A stretch of 38,241 bases of DNA from an uncultured Ruminococcus sp. (GCA_902764235.1 CACWVH010000010.1:1-38241), one strand, 5' to 3'. Positions 25,688 to 34,074 are shown, counted from the first letter of the stretch. The notes: generated by a model not told the origin, from the sequence alone. A program made the numbers and translations.

Positions 25688-27400
25688 TTACAATACACCC
25701 TGCGATGAACATATCTCACGGTACAGCTCACAGCTTTCAATAAGCTGTTCATGCGTACCCTTACCCACAAGCTCCGAATCATTGAGCACAAGTATACTGT
25801 CAGCTCCTCTTACAGAGGCGACTCTCTGGGAAATGATAAACACTGTCATATCCTCAATCTTTGCAATTTCTGATCTCAGAGCTGCGTCAGTTGCCATATC
25901 AAGTGCGCTTGCACTGTCGTCAAGTATCAGTATCTCCGGCTTTCTCACAAGGGCACGGGCGATGGTAAGTCTCTGCCGCTGACCACCGGAGAAATTGCTT
26001 CCGCCTGCGGTGACCTCGCTGTCCGTTCCCTCCGGAAGTCTGCTTACAAATTCATATGCCTGTGATATCCTCAGAGCCTTCTCAATATCCTCATCATCGG
26101 CATTCTTATCTCCCCAGAGCATATTTGAGCGTATTGTTCCGCTTTGCAGTACCGCCTTCTGCGGAACCATGCCCATTCTGCCCCTGAGCTGTGCAAATGA
26201 GTATTCCCTTACATCAACTCCGTCCACAAGCACTGTTCCCTGTCTTGTATCGTAAAACCTCGGTATAAGTGAAATAAGCGTGGATTTGCCGGAGCCTGTG
26301 CCGCCGATTATGCCGATGGTACTTCCCTTTTCCGCTGTAAAGCTTATATTTCTCAGAACATCGCCGCCGTCACCGTAGCCGAAATATACATTCCTGAATT
26401 CAACAGCGGGGGCATTCTTATCAGTTTCGATTATTTCCGTTGTCTTTTCCTTTACCGAGGGCTGTGTATCGAATACCTCATTGACCCTTGCAGCTCCGGC
26501 AAATGCCTTTGTAAAAATCACCACAAGATTTGATACAACTATCATAGTAAGCAGTATCTGTGTCATATAATTGACAAGGGCGATGACCTCACCGGTCTGA
26601 AGCGACCCGACATTGATACTGAGAGAGCCGAACCATACTATGGCTATTATTGCAGCCTGTGCAATGATATATGTCACCGGACTGAGAAGCGCCGATATTC
26701 TTCCCACACGCACGCTTGTATGTGCAAGCTCCGAATTGGCACGCTCAAAATCCATATCGTTATCATCCTGCTTATTGAATGCACGTATGACACGGTTTCC
26801 GGAAAGGTTTTCCCTCGAAAGCAGAGACACCCTGTCAAGCTTGCCCTGCATATCCTTGAAGAACGGCACAGACCTGTTCATTACTATGTACAGTACCAAT
26901 GCTATGAGGGGAGACGCTATGAAAAAAATCAGCGACATTTTCAGGTCTATCGTACAAGCCATCACAAGCGCTCCTATTACAAGAAAGGGCGCACGTATAA
27001 CAAGCCTTATGAGCATAGCTACAGCAAGCTGGAGCTGATTGATATCGCTTGTCATCCTTGTGATAAGCGAGGGTGTGCCAAGCCTGTCAAGCTCCGCATG
27101 GGAAAGCTTATTGATATGCTCAAGCATCGCGTTCCTGAGCTTTGTTCCGAAGCCCTGAGAGGCAATGGATGCCGATTTCTGGCATACAAGAGCAAAGCCC
27201 AGTCCCAGAGCGCCCATCAGCACCATCAGTGCGCCGTGACTCAGAACATATGATGAGTCGTTTTTAAGCACGCCGTTATCTATGATATCTGCTGTAACAA
27301 GCGGTATAAAAAGCTCCAGCACAGCTTCCGTCAGCTTGCACAGCGGTCCTATTATCAGAAGCACTATATAGTCCTTCAGAAATCTTCTTAATCTGAACAT
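25688..27400 (-). CDS. ABC exporter half-transporter, degenerate-site subunit
   Basis: 570 residues from the ATG at 27400, chosen because GGAAAGG precedes it; an in-frame ATG at 27436 has no ribosome site and lies 11 bases from a MITE end. Membrane domain first, then Walker A GGTGSGKST, signature FSGGQ, Walker B LILDDSASALD with Asp in place of the catalytic Glu, and H-loop SQR with Gln in place of His. This is the pattern of the degenerate half in heterodimeric exporters. It is 60 bases upstream of its partner in the same transcript. The promoter at 27610-27638 is separated from the gene by a MITE-like element. Confidence 0.93.
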   Translation of the reverse strand: MFRLRRFLKDYIVLLIIGPLCKLTEAVLELFIPLVTADIIDNGVLKNDSSYVLSHGALMVLMGALGLGFALVCQKSASIASQGFGTKLRNAMLEHINKLSHAELDRLGTPSLITRMTSDINQLQLAVAMLIRLVIRAPFLVIGALVMACTIDLKMSLIFFIASPLIALVLYIVMNRSVPFFKDMQGKLDRVSLLSRENLSGNRVIRAFNKQDDNDMDFERANSELAHTSVRVGRISALLSPVTYIIAQAAIIAIVWFGSLSINVGSLQTGEVIALVNYMTQILLTMIVVSNLVVIFTKAFAGAARVNEVFDTQPSVKEKTTEIIETDKNAPAVEFRNVYFGYGDGGDVLRNISFTAEKGSTIGIIGGTGSGKSTLISLIPRFYDTRQGTVLVDGVDVREYSFAQLRGRMGMVPQKAVLQSGTIRSNMLWGDKNADDEDIEKALRISQAYEFVSRLPEGTDSEVTAGGSNFSGGQRQRLTIARALVRKPEILILDDSASALDMATDAALRSEIAKIEDMTVFIISQRVASVRGADSILVLNDSELVGKGTHEQLIESCELYREICSSQGVL

Positions 27401-27446
27401 CTGTAATCCTTTCCTGCCCCTCAGGGATGCAGTCATTTATGTATTA

Positions 27447-27592
27447 CCTGAATCCGTGAAGCCGATGTTTTGATTTGTTCAGGCTGACATTGACGGGTGA
27501 GTCTCAATAGCACTGATGATATGTATAATACCTCATTATTTCTGAATTAAAATAATATATCAGTAATCATAGCTGAGTTTCACAGATTCAAG
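27447..27592 (+). mobile_element. Degenerate MITE-like element, family 1
   Basis: The left end CCTGAATCCGTGAAG (27447-27461) and right end TTTCACAGATTCAAG (27578-27592) match the family TIR with one and two changes. Flanks are TATTA and TATTC, a worn form of the TATTT duplication of the intact copy. The inner sequence has diverged except for a TTGATTTGTTC block. It lies in the 5' leader of the ABC exporter operon. Confidence 0.65.
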
Positions 27593-27609
27593 TATTCAGT
27601 TATACTATA

Positions 27610-27638
27610 ATTTTACACCATACATTCTTTCACGTCAA
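27610..27638 (-). promoter_or_regulatory. Predicted sigma-A promoter of the ABC exporter operon
   Basis: On the minus strand TTGACG (27633-27638) and TAAAAT (27610-27615) are spaced by 17 bases. The resulting leader of about 200 nucleotides would contain the MITE-like element at 27447-27592. Confidence 0.75.
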
Positions 27639-27721
27639 CTTTTCATAGCAATAAATCTTTATAAACTGAGTAACTCAGATTTTCCGCTTAAAATAATTTG
27701 CATTTATTTCTCTGGCTATTT

Positions 27722-27881
27722 CCTGAATCCGTGAAACCAAGTGTTGATTGTTCTGAAAAACCCAGAGGAAATGCGCAGTTTTATGCCTCTCGGGTTATTT
27801 GGTTGTTCACCCATAAGGTGGGCTGAAATAAAAAACCGGAAGGTTTTAAAAAACGATTTAATTCAATTTCACGGATTCAGG
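27722..27881 (+). mobile_element. Intact MITE-like element, family 1, with TATTT duplication
   Basis: 160 bases bounded by perfect 15-base inverted repeats CCTGAATCCGTGAAA (27722-27736) and TTTCACGGATTCAGG (27867-27881), and flanked by the direct repeat TATTT (27717-27721 and 27882-27886). Inside are short stems such as CCCAGAGG/CCTCT and CACC/GGTG. A frame of about 60 codons crosses it but has no ribosome site. It is inserted just upstream of the flippase gene. Confidence 0.88.
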
Positions 27882-27940
27882 TATTTATTAAGGTGGAAAG
27901 TTCATGTGAGTAATATTTCTGTATATTGAACGGTGGAAAA

Positions 27941-29263
27941 ATGAGAAAGAAACTATTCATCAAAAATGTTATGATTATGTCTGTATCTGCTCTGCTGATA
28001 CGCTGTATAGGTATGCTCTTTTCTGTAAAAAGCGCTGAAATAATGGGCGCCGAAACTCTGGGCAGATTCAGGCTGGTAATATGCGTCTATGCCCTTTTCC
28101 TGCTCGCTTCAACCTCGGGCGTGGGCATCACGGTTACAAGGCTTGCAGGTGACCTGATCGCCTGCAAAAACGACGCTCAGGCATGCTTTGTCCGTGACAG
28201 GGCAGCGGCTTTTTCACTGCTTCTCGGCGCTGTTTCAGGAATTCTTATGCTATGCACATCTTTTTTTCTGCCGGGGGAGCTTTTCAGCAGCGGCTCTGTA
28301 AATGCAGTCAGAATACTTGCACTATCCCTTCCTTTTGCTGCCTTTTCATCAAGCATGAGGGGATACTTTACCGCAAGGAAAAAGATACTCCGCAATTCCG
28401 TTGAGCAGCTTATAGAGCAGCTTGCGGAAATTGCTGTTTTTCTTCTGCTCTGCAAGGATCAATTCAGAATGGGATTATCCCCTCTGTTCTGCGCCGCCGC
28501 AGCGAGCTGCTGTGCAGAGATCATTTCATTTTTTTACAGTGCTGCACTTCTTTTTATCGACAGAAGAAAGAACACAAAGCCTGCCGGAATGCAAGGATTG
28601 TTTTCCGCAGCTATGCCGATACTGATCCCCTGCACTGCAAGCGGAGCACTCAGGAGCGCTCTGTCGCTGATCGAAAACTGTCTGATCCCGGCAGGTCTGA
28701 TAAAGGCATCGGGTCAGGGCGGTCAGGCAATGGCAGATTACGGCATAATAAGCGGCATGGCTCTTCCGTGGATAATGTTCCCGTCAGTTTTCATAATACC
28801 TGTTTCTCAGCTTATCGTTCCGGAAATGTCAGGCGCAAGAAAGCTGGGACAGAAAAAAAGTATCGCCCATATGTCACGCAAGCTGATAAGGGTGACTGTG
28901 ATCTATTCACTGCTTGCAATGCTGCCGTTTATCCTTTTTCCGTATAATATCGCCGGGCTTCTCGGTTATCCGGAAAAAGCAGGCTTTTTCATGCGTGTTC
29001 TTGCACTGCTGATACCTCTGTCTTTTCTTGACAGTATTGCTGACGGGATGCTGAAAGGGCTTGACTGTCAGAAAAGCTACTTCGGGATAAATATGATCGA
29101 ATCGGTTCTGAGAATAATAATGGCGCTGACACTTGTACCTCTTTTCGGTGCAGCAGGCGCTGCTGCGCTGATTATTCTCGGCGAGCTTGTCAATGTTACT
29201 CTGAGCCTGTGGAAGGTCATAAGCGTGTGTCAGCCCGGAAAAAATCTCCCTGCGCGGCAATGA
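27941..29263 (+). CDS. SpoVB-like oligosaccharide/lipid flippase (MOP superfamily)
   Basis: 440 residues from the ATG at 27941 behind GGTGGA; the upstream TTG at 27926 is less likely. About 12-14 membrane helices span the whole length, and the N-terminus is FIKNVMIMSVSALLIRCIGM, as in SpoVB and related polysaccharide transporters. Relatives flip lipid-linked precursors; SpoVB is needed for spore cortex formation in B. subtilis. That specific role here is inference, supported by the nearby peptidoglycan genes. No promoter was found with confidence; the MITE-like element ends 60 bases upstream. It ends 306 bases before the regulator gene. Confidence 0.85.
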   Translation: MRKKLFIKNVMIMSVSALLIRCIGMLFSVKSAEIMGAETLGRFRLVICVYALFLLASTSGVGITVTRLAGDLIACKNDAQACFVRDRAAAFSLLLGAVSGILMLCTSFFLPGELFSSGSVNAVRILALSLPFAAFSSSMRGYFTARKKILRNSVEQLIEQLAEIAVFLLLCKDQFRMGLSPLFCAAAASCCAEIISFFYSAALLFIDRRKNTKPAGMQGLFSAAMPILIPCTASGALRSALSLIENCLIPAGLIKASGQGGQAMADYGIISGMALPWIMFPSVFIIPVSQLIVPEMSGARKLGQKKSIAHMSRKLIRVTVIYSLLAMLPFILFPYNIAGLLGYPEKAGFFMRVLALLIPLSFLDSIADGMLKGLDCQKSYFGINMIESVLRIIMALTLVPLFGAAGAAALIILGELVNVTLSLWKVISVCQPGKNLPARQ

Positions 29264-29325
29264 AACGGTAATTCCGGAGGCATCAATAGCTATTGAAAAG
29301 ACCGGCGAAGCCATAAATATATTCA

Positions 29326-29356
29326 GGCGGCAGGCGTGGGATGTACACCTGCCGCC
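29326..29356. terminator. GC-rich hairpin after the flippase gene
   Basis: Nine-base perfect stem GGCGGCAGG/CCTGCCGCC with a 13-base loop, 62 bases after the flippase stop. No T-run follows, so this is a weak terminator candidate. Confidence 0.4.
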
Positions 29357-29436
29357 GTCCCTTATAGTCTCCACCTGCTGTTTCGTAATCTTCCATAATT
29401 TATTCAAGAAAAAATAATAAAATTTCGATAAAACAG

Positions 29437-29465
29437 TTGCAATTTTAAATTAATTTGTGTAAAAT
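29437..29465 (+). promoter_or_regulatory. Predicted sigma-A promoter of the PucR-type regulator
   Basis: TTGCAA (29437-29442) and TAAAAT (29460-29465) with a 17-base spacer. Just downstream an 8-base inverted repeat AATACTGC (29481-29488) and GCAGTATT (29507-29514) could be an autoregulatory operator or a leader stem. The region also contains CTGCGGCATT, shared with the ftsE leader. Confidence 0.7.
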
Positions 29466-29569
29466 GTATATAAAGAGATTAATACTGCGGCATTTTGCAC
29501 AATTGAGCAGTATTCTTACAATAATCGGAGCTATTATATTATTACTATAACAAAGTGAGGGAACAAAAA

Positions 29570-30655
29570 ATGTCTAACAGATTGTTTCAGGGTGTTATCC
29601 ATCAGATGAAAGACGCTATCGACAGAACAATTGGCGTTATAGATGAAACCTCAGTGGTCATTGCCTGCAGTGAGCTTGGCAAGATCGGCGAGGTAAATGA
29701 GCACATCACTTCAGAAATGCTTACCTCTGCCGCACCTTTCGTTCTTAACGGATATACATATAAATCCTTCGGCAGCAAGCCGAGAAGCGAATATGCTGTA
29801 TTTGTTGCCGGAAATGACTATGCTGCACAGAAATATGCAGCTATCCTTTCTATCTCGCTCGGAAGCATCAAGCAGTATTATGATGAAAAATATGACAGAG
29901 GTAACTTTATCAAAAATGTTATTCTCGACAATATCCTGCCCGGTGATATCTACCTCAAGGCAAGAGAGCTTAAATTCAATTCTGATGTAACAAGAGTTTG
30001 TATGCTTATCAAAATAGCTGCAAAAACCGATATCTCCGCTTATGATGTTATTCAGAATCTTTTCCCGGATAAGGCTAAGGATTTTGTTATCAATATCAAT
30101 GAGACCGATATCGCTCTCGTCAAGGAGATTAAACAGGATATCGATTCAAAGGATCTTGAAAAGCTTGCAAGCTCTATTGTTGATACCCTTTCCGGAGAAT
30201 TCTATACCCACTGCGTTATCGGTATCGGTACCCCGGTGACAGGCATCAAGGATCTTGCCCGTTCATTCAAGGAGGCTCAGGTTGCTCTTGAGGTCGGCAA
30301 GGTTTTCGACACAGAGCGTTCTATCGTAAGCTACGACAAGCTTGGTATCGCAAGACTTATATATCAGCTCCCCACCACTCTGTGCGATATGTTCCTCAAG
30401 GAAGTGTTCAAAAGAGGCTCTATCGAATCCCTCGATCAGGAAACTCTCTTTACAATACAGCGTTTCTTTGAAAATAACCTCAATGTTTCCGAGACCTCAA
30501 GAAAGCTTTTTGTCCACAGAAATACACTCGTTTACAGACTTGAAAAGATCAAAAAGCTTACCGGTCTTGATCTGAGAGAATTTGAGGATGCTATTATTTT
30601 CAAGGTTGCGCTTATGGTCAAAAAATATCTTTCTTCAAACCCGATAAAATACTGA
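29570..30655 (+). CDS. PucR/CdaR-type transcriptional regulator
   Basis: 361 residues from the ATG at 29570 (GAGGG eight bases upstream); the GTG at 29555 is part of that ribosome site. The C-terminal 60 residues hold the PucR family helix-turn-helix (NLNVSETSRKLFVHRNTLVYRLEKIKKLTGLD region). The middle resembles the GGDEF-like domain of CdaR proteins, and the N-terminal sensor part is not recognisable. No membrane segment. CdaR-type regulators respond to small metabolites such as sugar diacids or amino acids; the ligand here is unknown. It has its own terminator, but stands directly before ftsEX, so control of cell-wall genes is a reasonable inference. Confidence 0.88.
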   Translation: MSNRLFQGVIHQMKDAIDRTIGVIDETSVVIACSELGKIGEVNEHITSEMLTSAAPFVLNGYTYKSFGSKPRSEYAVFVAGNDYAAQKYAAILSISLGSIKQYYDEKYDRGNFIKNVILDNILPGDIYLKARELKFNSDVTRVCMLIKIAAKTDISAYDVIQNLFPDKAKDFVININETDIALVKEIKQDIDSKDLEKLASSIVDTLSGEFYTHCVIGIGTPVTGIKDLARSFKEAQVALEVGKVFDTERSIVSYDKLGIARLIYQLPTTLCDMFLKEVFKRGSIESLDQETLFTIQRFFENNLNVSETSRKLFVHRNTLVYRLEKIKKLTGLDLREFEDAIIFKVALMVKKYLSSNPIKY

Positions 30656-30673
30656 TAAATGCATTACCACGGC

Positions 30674-30702
30674 GTCCGTCTTTTCAGGCGGACTCATTTT
30701 TT
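30674..30702 (+). terminator. Terminator after the regulator gene
   Basis: Stem GTCCGTC/GGCGGAC (one G-T pair) with a 6-base loop, followed by TCATTTTTT, 18 bases after the stop. It separates the regulator from the ftsEX unit. Confidence 0.85.
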
Positions 30703-30781
30703 GTGACTATGTGCAGAAACATAGAAGAAACGTGTGTTTGAACGTCAAATTTGTTAAAATCCTTAAATTTATTGTTTTTAT

Positions 30782-30810
30782 TTGACGAAGCACAGATTAT
30801 ATTATATAAT
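30782..30810 (+). promoter_or_regulatory. Predicted sigma-A promoter of ftsE-ftsX-M23
   Basis: TTGACG (30782-30787) and a perfect TATAAT (30805-30810) spaced by 17 bases. The leader would be about 100 nucleotides and carries the stem at 30828-30877. Confidence 0.88.
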
Positions 30811-30827
30811 TAATATGTATGCAGTCC

Positions 30828-30877
30828 TGCCGCATCAGAATTATTATGTTTTAAGGAAATTCTGATACTCTGCGGCA
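30828..30877 (+). promoter_or_regulatory. Leader stem-loop upstream of ftsE
   Basis: TGCCGC and GCGGCA at the base enclose a perfect 9-base stem ATCAGAATT/AATTCTGAT, with a 15-base loop and a 5-base bulge. It starts about 12 bases after the predicted transcription start and ends about 40 bases before the ftsE ATG. There is no T-run, so it is not a simple attenuator. It may be an RNA control element or a protein-binding inverted repeat. Confidence 0.55.
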
Positions 30878-30918
30878 TTAAGTTAAAAAATAAAGTGCAT
30901 TAAAGGAAGCGTTTTTTT

Positions 30919-31692
30919 ATGATACATCTGAAAAATGTTTCAAAAGTTTATTCCAACGGAACAGAAGCCTTGAAAAATATAACCCTTGATATCGAACATG
31001 GAGAATTTGTTTTTATTGTCGGCTCCTCGGGTGCAGGTAAAAGTACATTCCTCAAGCTGCTTATTCACGAGGAAAAGCCGACCTTCGGCAAGGTCGAGGT
31101 TAACGGCTATGATCTTATGAAGATAAAAAGAAACAAGGTTCCCTTTCTTCGGAGAACAATGGGTATTGTTTTTCAGGATTTCAGACTAATAGATAAAATG
31201 AATGTCTATGACAATATTGCTTTTGCAATGAGAGCGATCGGAGCACCTGAAAGGCTTATCCGCAAGCGTGTCAAAAGCGTGATCTCTGTTGTAGGACTTG
31301 AGGGAAAGGAAAAATGCAGACCGAACGAGCTTTCCGGAGGCGAACAGCAGCGTGTCAGCCTTGCGAGGGCTCTTGTCAACAAACCCGGTCTGATAATCGC
31401 CGACGAGCCGACCGGAAATATCGATCCGAAAATGTCATTTGAAATAATGAAGCGTCTTATCGATATCAATAAAGCAGGCACCACTGTCATTGTCGTCACA
31501 CATGAGCATGAGCTTGTCCGCGCATTCGGCGGCAGAGTAATTATCATTGACGGCGGTGAGATCAAGGAGGATAAATTGATTAACGGCTCTGACACTATCG
31601 GTGAGGAATATACCGATATCTCCGATCAGCCTGCCCCCTCTGTGCTTTCAGATCAACAGGACAATAATAACGGGGAGGCGGATGAAAAATGA
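30919..31692 (+). CDS. ftsE: Cell-division ABC ATPase FtsE
   Basis: 257 residues. The ATPase half of FtsEX, which drives peptidoglycan hydrolase activation at the septum or cylinder wall. Walker A GSSGAGKST, signature LSGGEQQR, Walker B with IIADEPTGNID, and H-loop His in VVTHEHE are all present. After residue 225 a tail of about 30 polar residues (ending NNNGEADEK) extends beyond most homologues. AAGGAAG precedes the ATG. The stop overlaps the ftsX start as ATGA. Confidence 0.96.
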   Translation: MIHLKNVSKVYSNGTEALKNITLDIEHGEFVFIVGSSGAGKSTFLKLLIHEEKPTFGKVEVNGYDLMKIKRNKVPFLRRTMGIVFQDFRLIDKMNVYDNIAFAMRAIGAPERLIRKRVKSVISVVGLEGKEKCRPNELSGGEQQRVSLARALVNKPGLIIADEPTGNIDPKMSFEIMKRLIDINKAGTTVIVVTHEHELVRAFGGRVIIIDGGEIKEDKLINGSDTIGEEYTDISDQPAPSVLSDQQDNNNGEADEK

Positions 31693-32600
31693 AATTCAAC
31701 AGCAGCGGCTACCTTGTAAAAGAAGGTCTGAAAAACATCTGGACAAACCGGATGATGTCCCTTGCTTCGATAATCGTTCTTGTTTCCTGTCTTATCATCA
31801 CAGGTGCAGCGATACTTGTATCCATCAATGTCACAAGCCTTATTTCAAGCATTGGCGAGGATAATCAGGTCAATGTTTTCCTTGATTATGAAATGTCCGA
31901 TATCGACGCCATCAAGCTTGGTTCTACGATCAAGAAAATAGATAATGTGGTGGATTGTCAGTATTATTCAAAGGACGAGGCTATAAAAGAATACAAGGAA
32001 AAGCTGGGAAACCTCTATGACAGTATGCAGGGCGAGGATAATCCTCTTGGAAATGTCTACAAGGTGCGACTTGGAGATCTTTCGGATTACAGACATACGA
32101 TCAATGAGATAAAAGCTGTAGAAGGCGTGGCGTCTGTCAGCGACAGGGGTGATATAGCAAGAACCCTTACTAAGCTTAATTATTTCGTATCTATCGTAGG
32201 CTCATGGATAGTTCTTATACTCGGCGTTGTAACACTGTTCATAATATCAAATACTATTAAAATGACAATGTATTCCCGCCGGTTTGAGATCAGCATTATG
32301 AAATCTGTCGGCGCAACGAATACCTTTGTACGTATTCCCTTCATAATCGAGGCCATGGCGATCGGACTTATCTCCGGGCTTATTGCTTCGGTAGCTCTTA
32401 TCTCGGTTTATAACCCGATCAGGGAAACTGCCGGAAACATGATTACCCTTATTGGTACATCAACTATCCCGATAAGCGATATCTGGCTGAATATTCTTCT
32501 CGGCTTCACAGGCACAGGTATTCTGATCGGCGCTCTCGGCGGTTTCATTTCGATTTCAAAATATCTGAGCAAGGAAGGAGGAGAGATCCTTGGCTGGTAA
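31689..32600 (+). CDS. ftsX: Cell-division membrane protein FtsX
   Basis: 303 residues with the FtsX topology: one N-terminal membrane helix (about 22-45), an extracellular domain of about 115 residues, and three C-terminal helices (about 170-195, 220-245, 270-292). The extracellular loop is expected to contact the hydrolase encoded next. It overlaps ftsE by four bases and the M23 gene by 11 bases, so the three are translationally coupled. Confidence 0.96.
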   Translation: MKFNSSGYLVKEGLKNIWTNRMMSLASIIVLVSCLIITGAAILVSINVTSLISSIGEDNQVNVFLDYEMSDIDAIKLGSTIKKIDNVVDCQYYSKDEAIKEYKEKLGNLYDSMQGEDNPLGNVYKVRLGDLSDYRHTINEIKAVEGVASVSDRGDIARTLTKLNYFVSIVGSWIVLILGVVTLFIISNTIKMTMYSRRFEISIMKSVGATNTFVRIPFIIEAMAIGLISGLIASVALISVYNPIRETAGNMITLIGTSTIPISDIWLNILLGFTGTGILIGALGGFISISKYLSKEGGEILGW

Positions 32601-34074
32601 ACACATGATAAAAAGAAGTCTTTGTATTTTTACTGCCCTGCTTGCTGCTGCAATGATGCTGATGCCGAATGCTCTTGCTTTTGATGAACAGGATAATCAG
32701 GCTCAGCATTCAAAGCTTGAACAGGATAACAAAAAAATGCAGGATGAACTGAAAAATACAAATATGACAATTGCTGAAAAGGAAGCCTACAGCAAAAAGC
32801 TCCAGAGCCAGATCTCAGGTTACTCCAAAAAAATCCAGCAGAGCAATTCAAAGATAAAGGAGCTTAACAAACAGATAACCGAAAAACAGGTTCTTATAGA
32901 CGACAAAATGCTTCAGATCAAGGACAGGCTCGACGTCCTGAGAAAAAGACTGCGCTCGATCTATACTGCCGGGGATATTTCCACCCTTGAGATCATACTT
33001 CAGGCGAAGGACTTCAACGATTATGTTGATAAAATGGAGCTTGTCCAGAGCATCTCAGAATATGACAACAAGCTTATCAAGGAGCTTCAGACTGAGATGT
33101 CTGTTATCAGCAGCGATCAGCAGAAGCTCAAGGATACCAAATCAACAATTGAAAAAGAAAAAGAACAGCTTGAAGCTAACAAGAAAAAGGTCAACGACCT
33201 GTCAAAGGATAATCAGAAGCTTATTGAAGAGCTGAAAAAGCAGAAAAACGAAAAAGAGGATACTATAAAAGAAAATGAAAAAAGACAGCGTGAGCTTGAA
33301 AAAGCACTTGCTCAGTATAACGCTGAAAAAGCAGCTCAGCTGAAGGCGGAGCGCATCGCCCAGCAGGCTGCAAACAAAGCTAAAAATAACAGAATTATCA
33401 CAAACAAAACAAATAACAATTCCAACAATACTACAAACAACAAAACAAACAACACTACAAACAACAAATCAAACAACACTACAAACAACAAATCAAACAA
33501 CACTACAAACAACAAATCAAACAACACTACAAACAACAAATCAACATCTGATAATTCAAATAAAAGTAATGCCTCCGGTAATTCCGGCAGCAATACAGGC
33601 AGCAATATTCAGAACACTGATAATAACAATAACAGCGGCAGCACAGAGGATGTTGATTCTTTTGTATGGCCGTGCCCCGGTCACACAAACCTGACATCAA
33701 GCTTTGAGGAATGGCGTGGTTCTGAAAACCATGGTGCGCTGGATATTGCTGACGGCAATGTATACGGTGCAGAGGTAGTTGCCTGCTGGTACGGAACTGT
33801 TGTTTCTACCAATACCACCTGTGAGCATGACTATGGCAAATCCTCAAGCTGCGGCTGCGGCGGCGGCTATGGTAACTATGTTATGATCGATCACGGCGGC
33901 GGAAAGGTTTCGATCTATGGTCATCTGTGCGAGGTTGTTGCTTCTCCCGGCGATGAGGTCGCTCCCGGTGAGCTTATCGGTTATGTCGGTTCAACAGGCT
34001 ATTCCACCGGTCCTCATCTGCATTTTGAAATGCAGCAGGACGGAGTCCGCTACGATCCGCTTTCAGAATACTGA
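32590..34074 (+). CDS. FtsEX-linked murein hydrolase (coiled coil plus M23/LytM)
   Basis: 494 residues. I take the TTG at 32590 as start because AAGGAGG lies just before it; the ATG at 32605 is too far away. A signal peptide (LCIFTALLAAAMMLMPNALA) is followed by a long coiled coil (about 35-260; PcsB/EnvC/RipC-like), an Asn/Thr/Lys/Ser linker with tandem repeats (about 270-355), and a C-terminal M23 domain (about 358-494). Zinc and catalytic residues are all present: HGALD, the His of YGHL, and HLHFE, so the enzyme should be active, unlike degenerate EnvC proteins. A cysteine-rich insertion (CEHDYGKSSSCGCGGG) sits within the M23 domain and is unusual. It very likely works with FtsEX. Confidence 0.93.
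   Translation: MAGKHMIKRSLCIFTALLAAAMMLMPNALAFDEQDNQAQHSKLEQDNKKMQDELKNTNMTIAEKEAYSKKLQSQISGYSKKIQQSNSKIKELNKQITEKQVLIDDKMLQIKDRLDVLRKRLRSIYTAGDISTLEIILQAKDFNDYVDKMELVQSISEYDNKLIKELQTEMSVISSDQQKLKDTKSTIEKEKEQLEANKKKVNDLSKDNQKLIEELKKQKNEKEDTIKENEKRQRELEKALAQYNAEKAAQLKAERIAQQAANKAKNNRIITNKTNNNSNNTTNNKTNNTTNNKSNNTTNNKSNNTTNNKSNNTTNNKSTSDNSNKSNASGNSGSNTGSNIQNTDNNNNSGSTEDVDSFVWPCPGHTNLTSSFEEWRGSENHGALDIADGNVYGAEVVACWYGTVVSTNTTCEHDYGKSSSCGCGGGYGNYVMIDHGGGKVSIYGHLCEVVASPGDEVAPGELIGYVGSTGYSTGPHLHFEMQQDGVRYDPLSEY
33430..33545. repeat. 24-base tandem repeat in the hydrolase linker
   Basis: About 4.8 copies of a 24-base unit, with the core ACTACAAACAACAAATCAAA. Each unit encodes eight residues of Asn, Thr, Lys and Ser. 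Two internal units are identical, so replication slippage is recent or continuing. The unit is a multiple of three, so changes would alter only linker length. Confidence 0.9.

Noticed and set aside
27741-27929. 62-codon frame across the family-1 element
   Set aside because: There is no ribosome site, the frame starts inside the element and ends outside it, and substitutions between copies are not mainly synonymous.
28907-29407. 166-codon minus-strand frame
   Set aside because: It is antisense to the end of the flippase gene, with no ribosome site and no domain.
33430-33545. CRISPR-like array
   Set aside because: The repeats are contiguous 24-base units without spacers and lie in frame inside a coding linker.
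33336-33605. Hydrophobic minus-strand frame of 89 codons
   Set aside because: It is the complement of the Asn/Thr/Lys repeat, so its Leu/Phe/Val composition is a by-product; no ribosome site.
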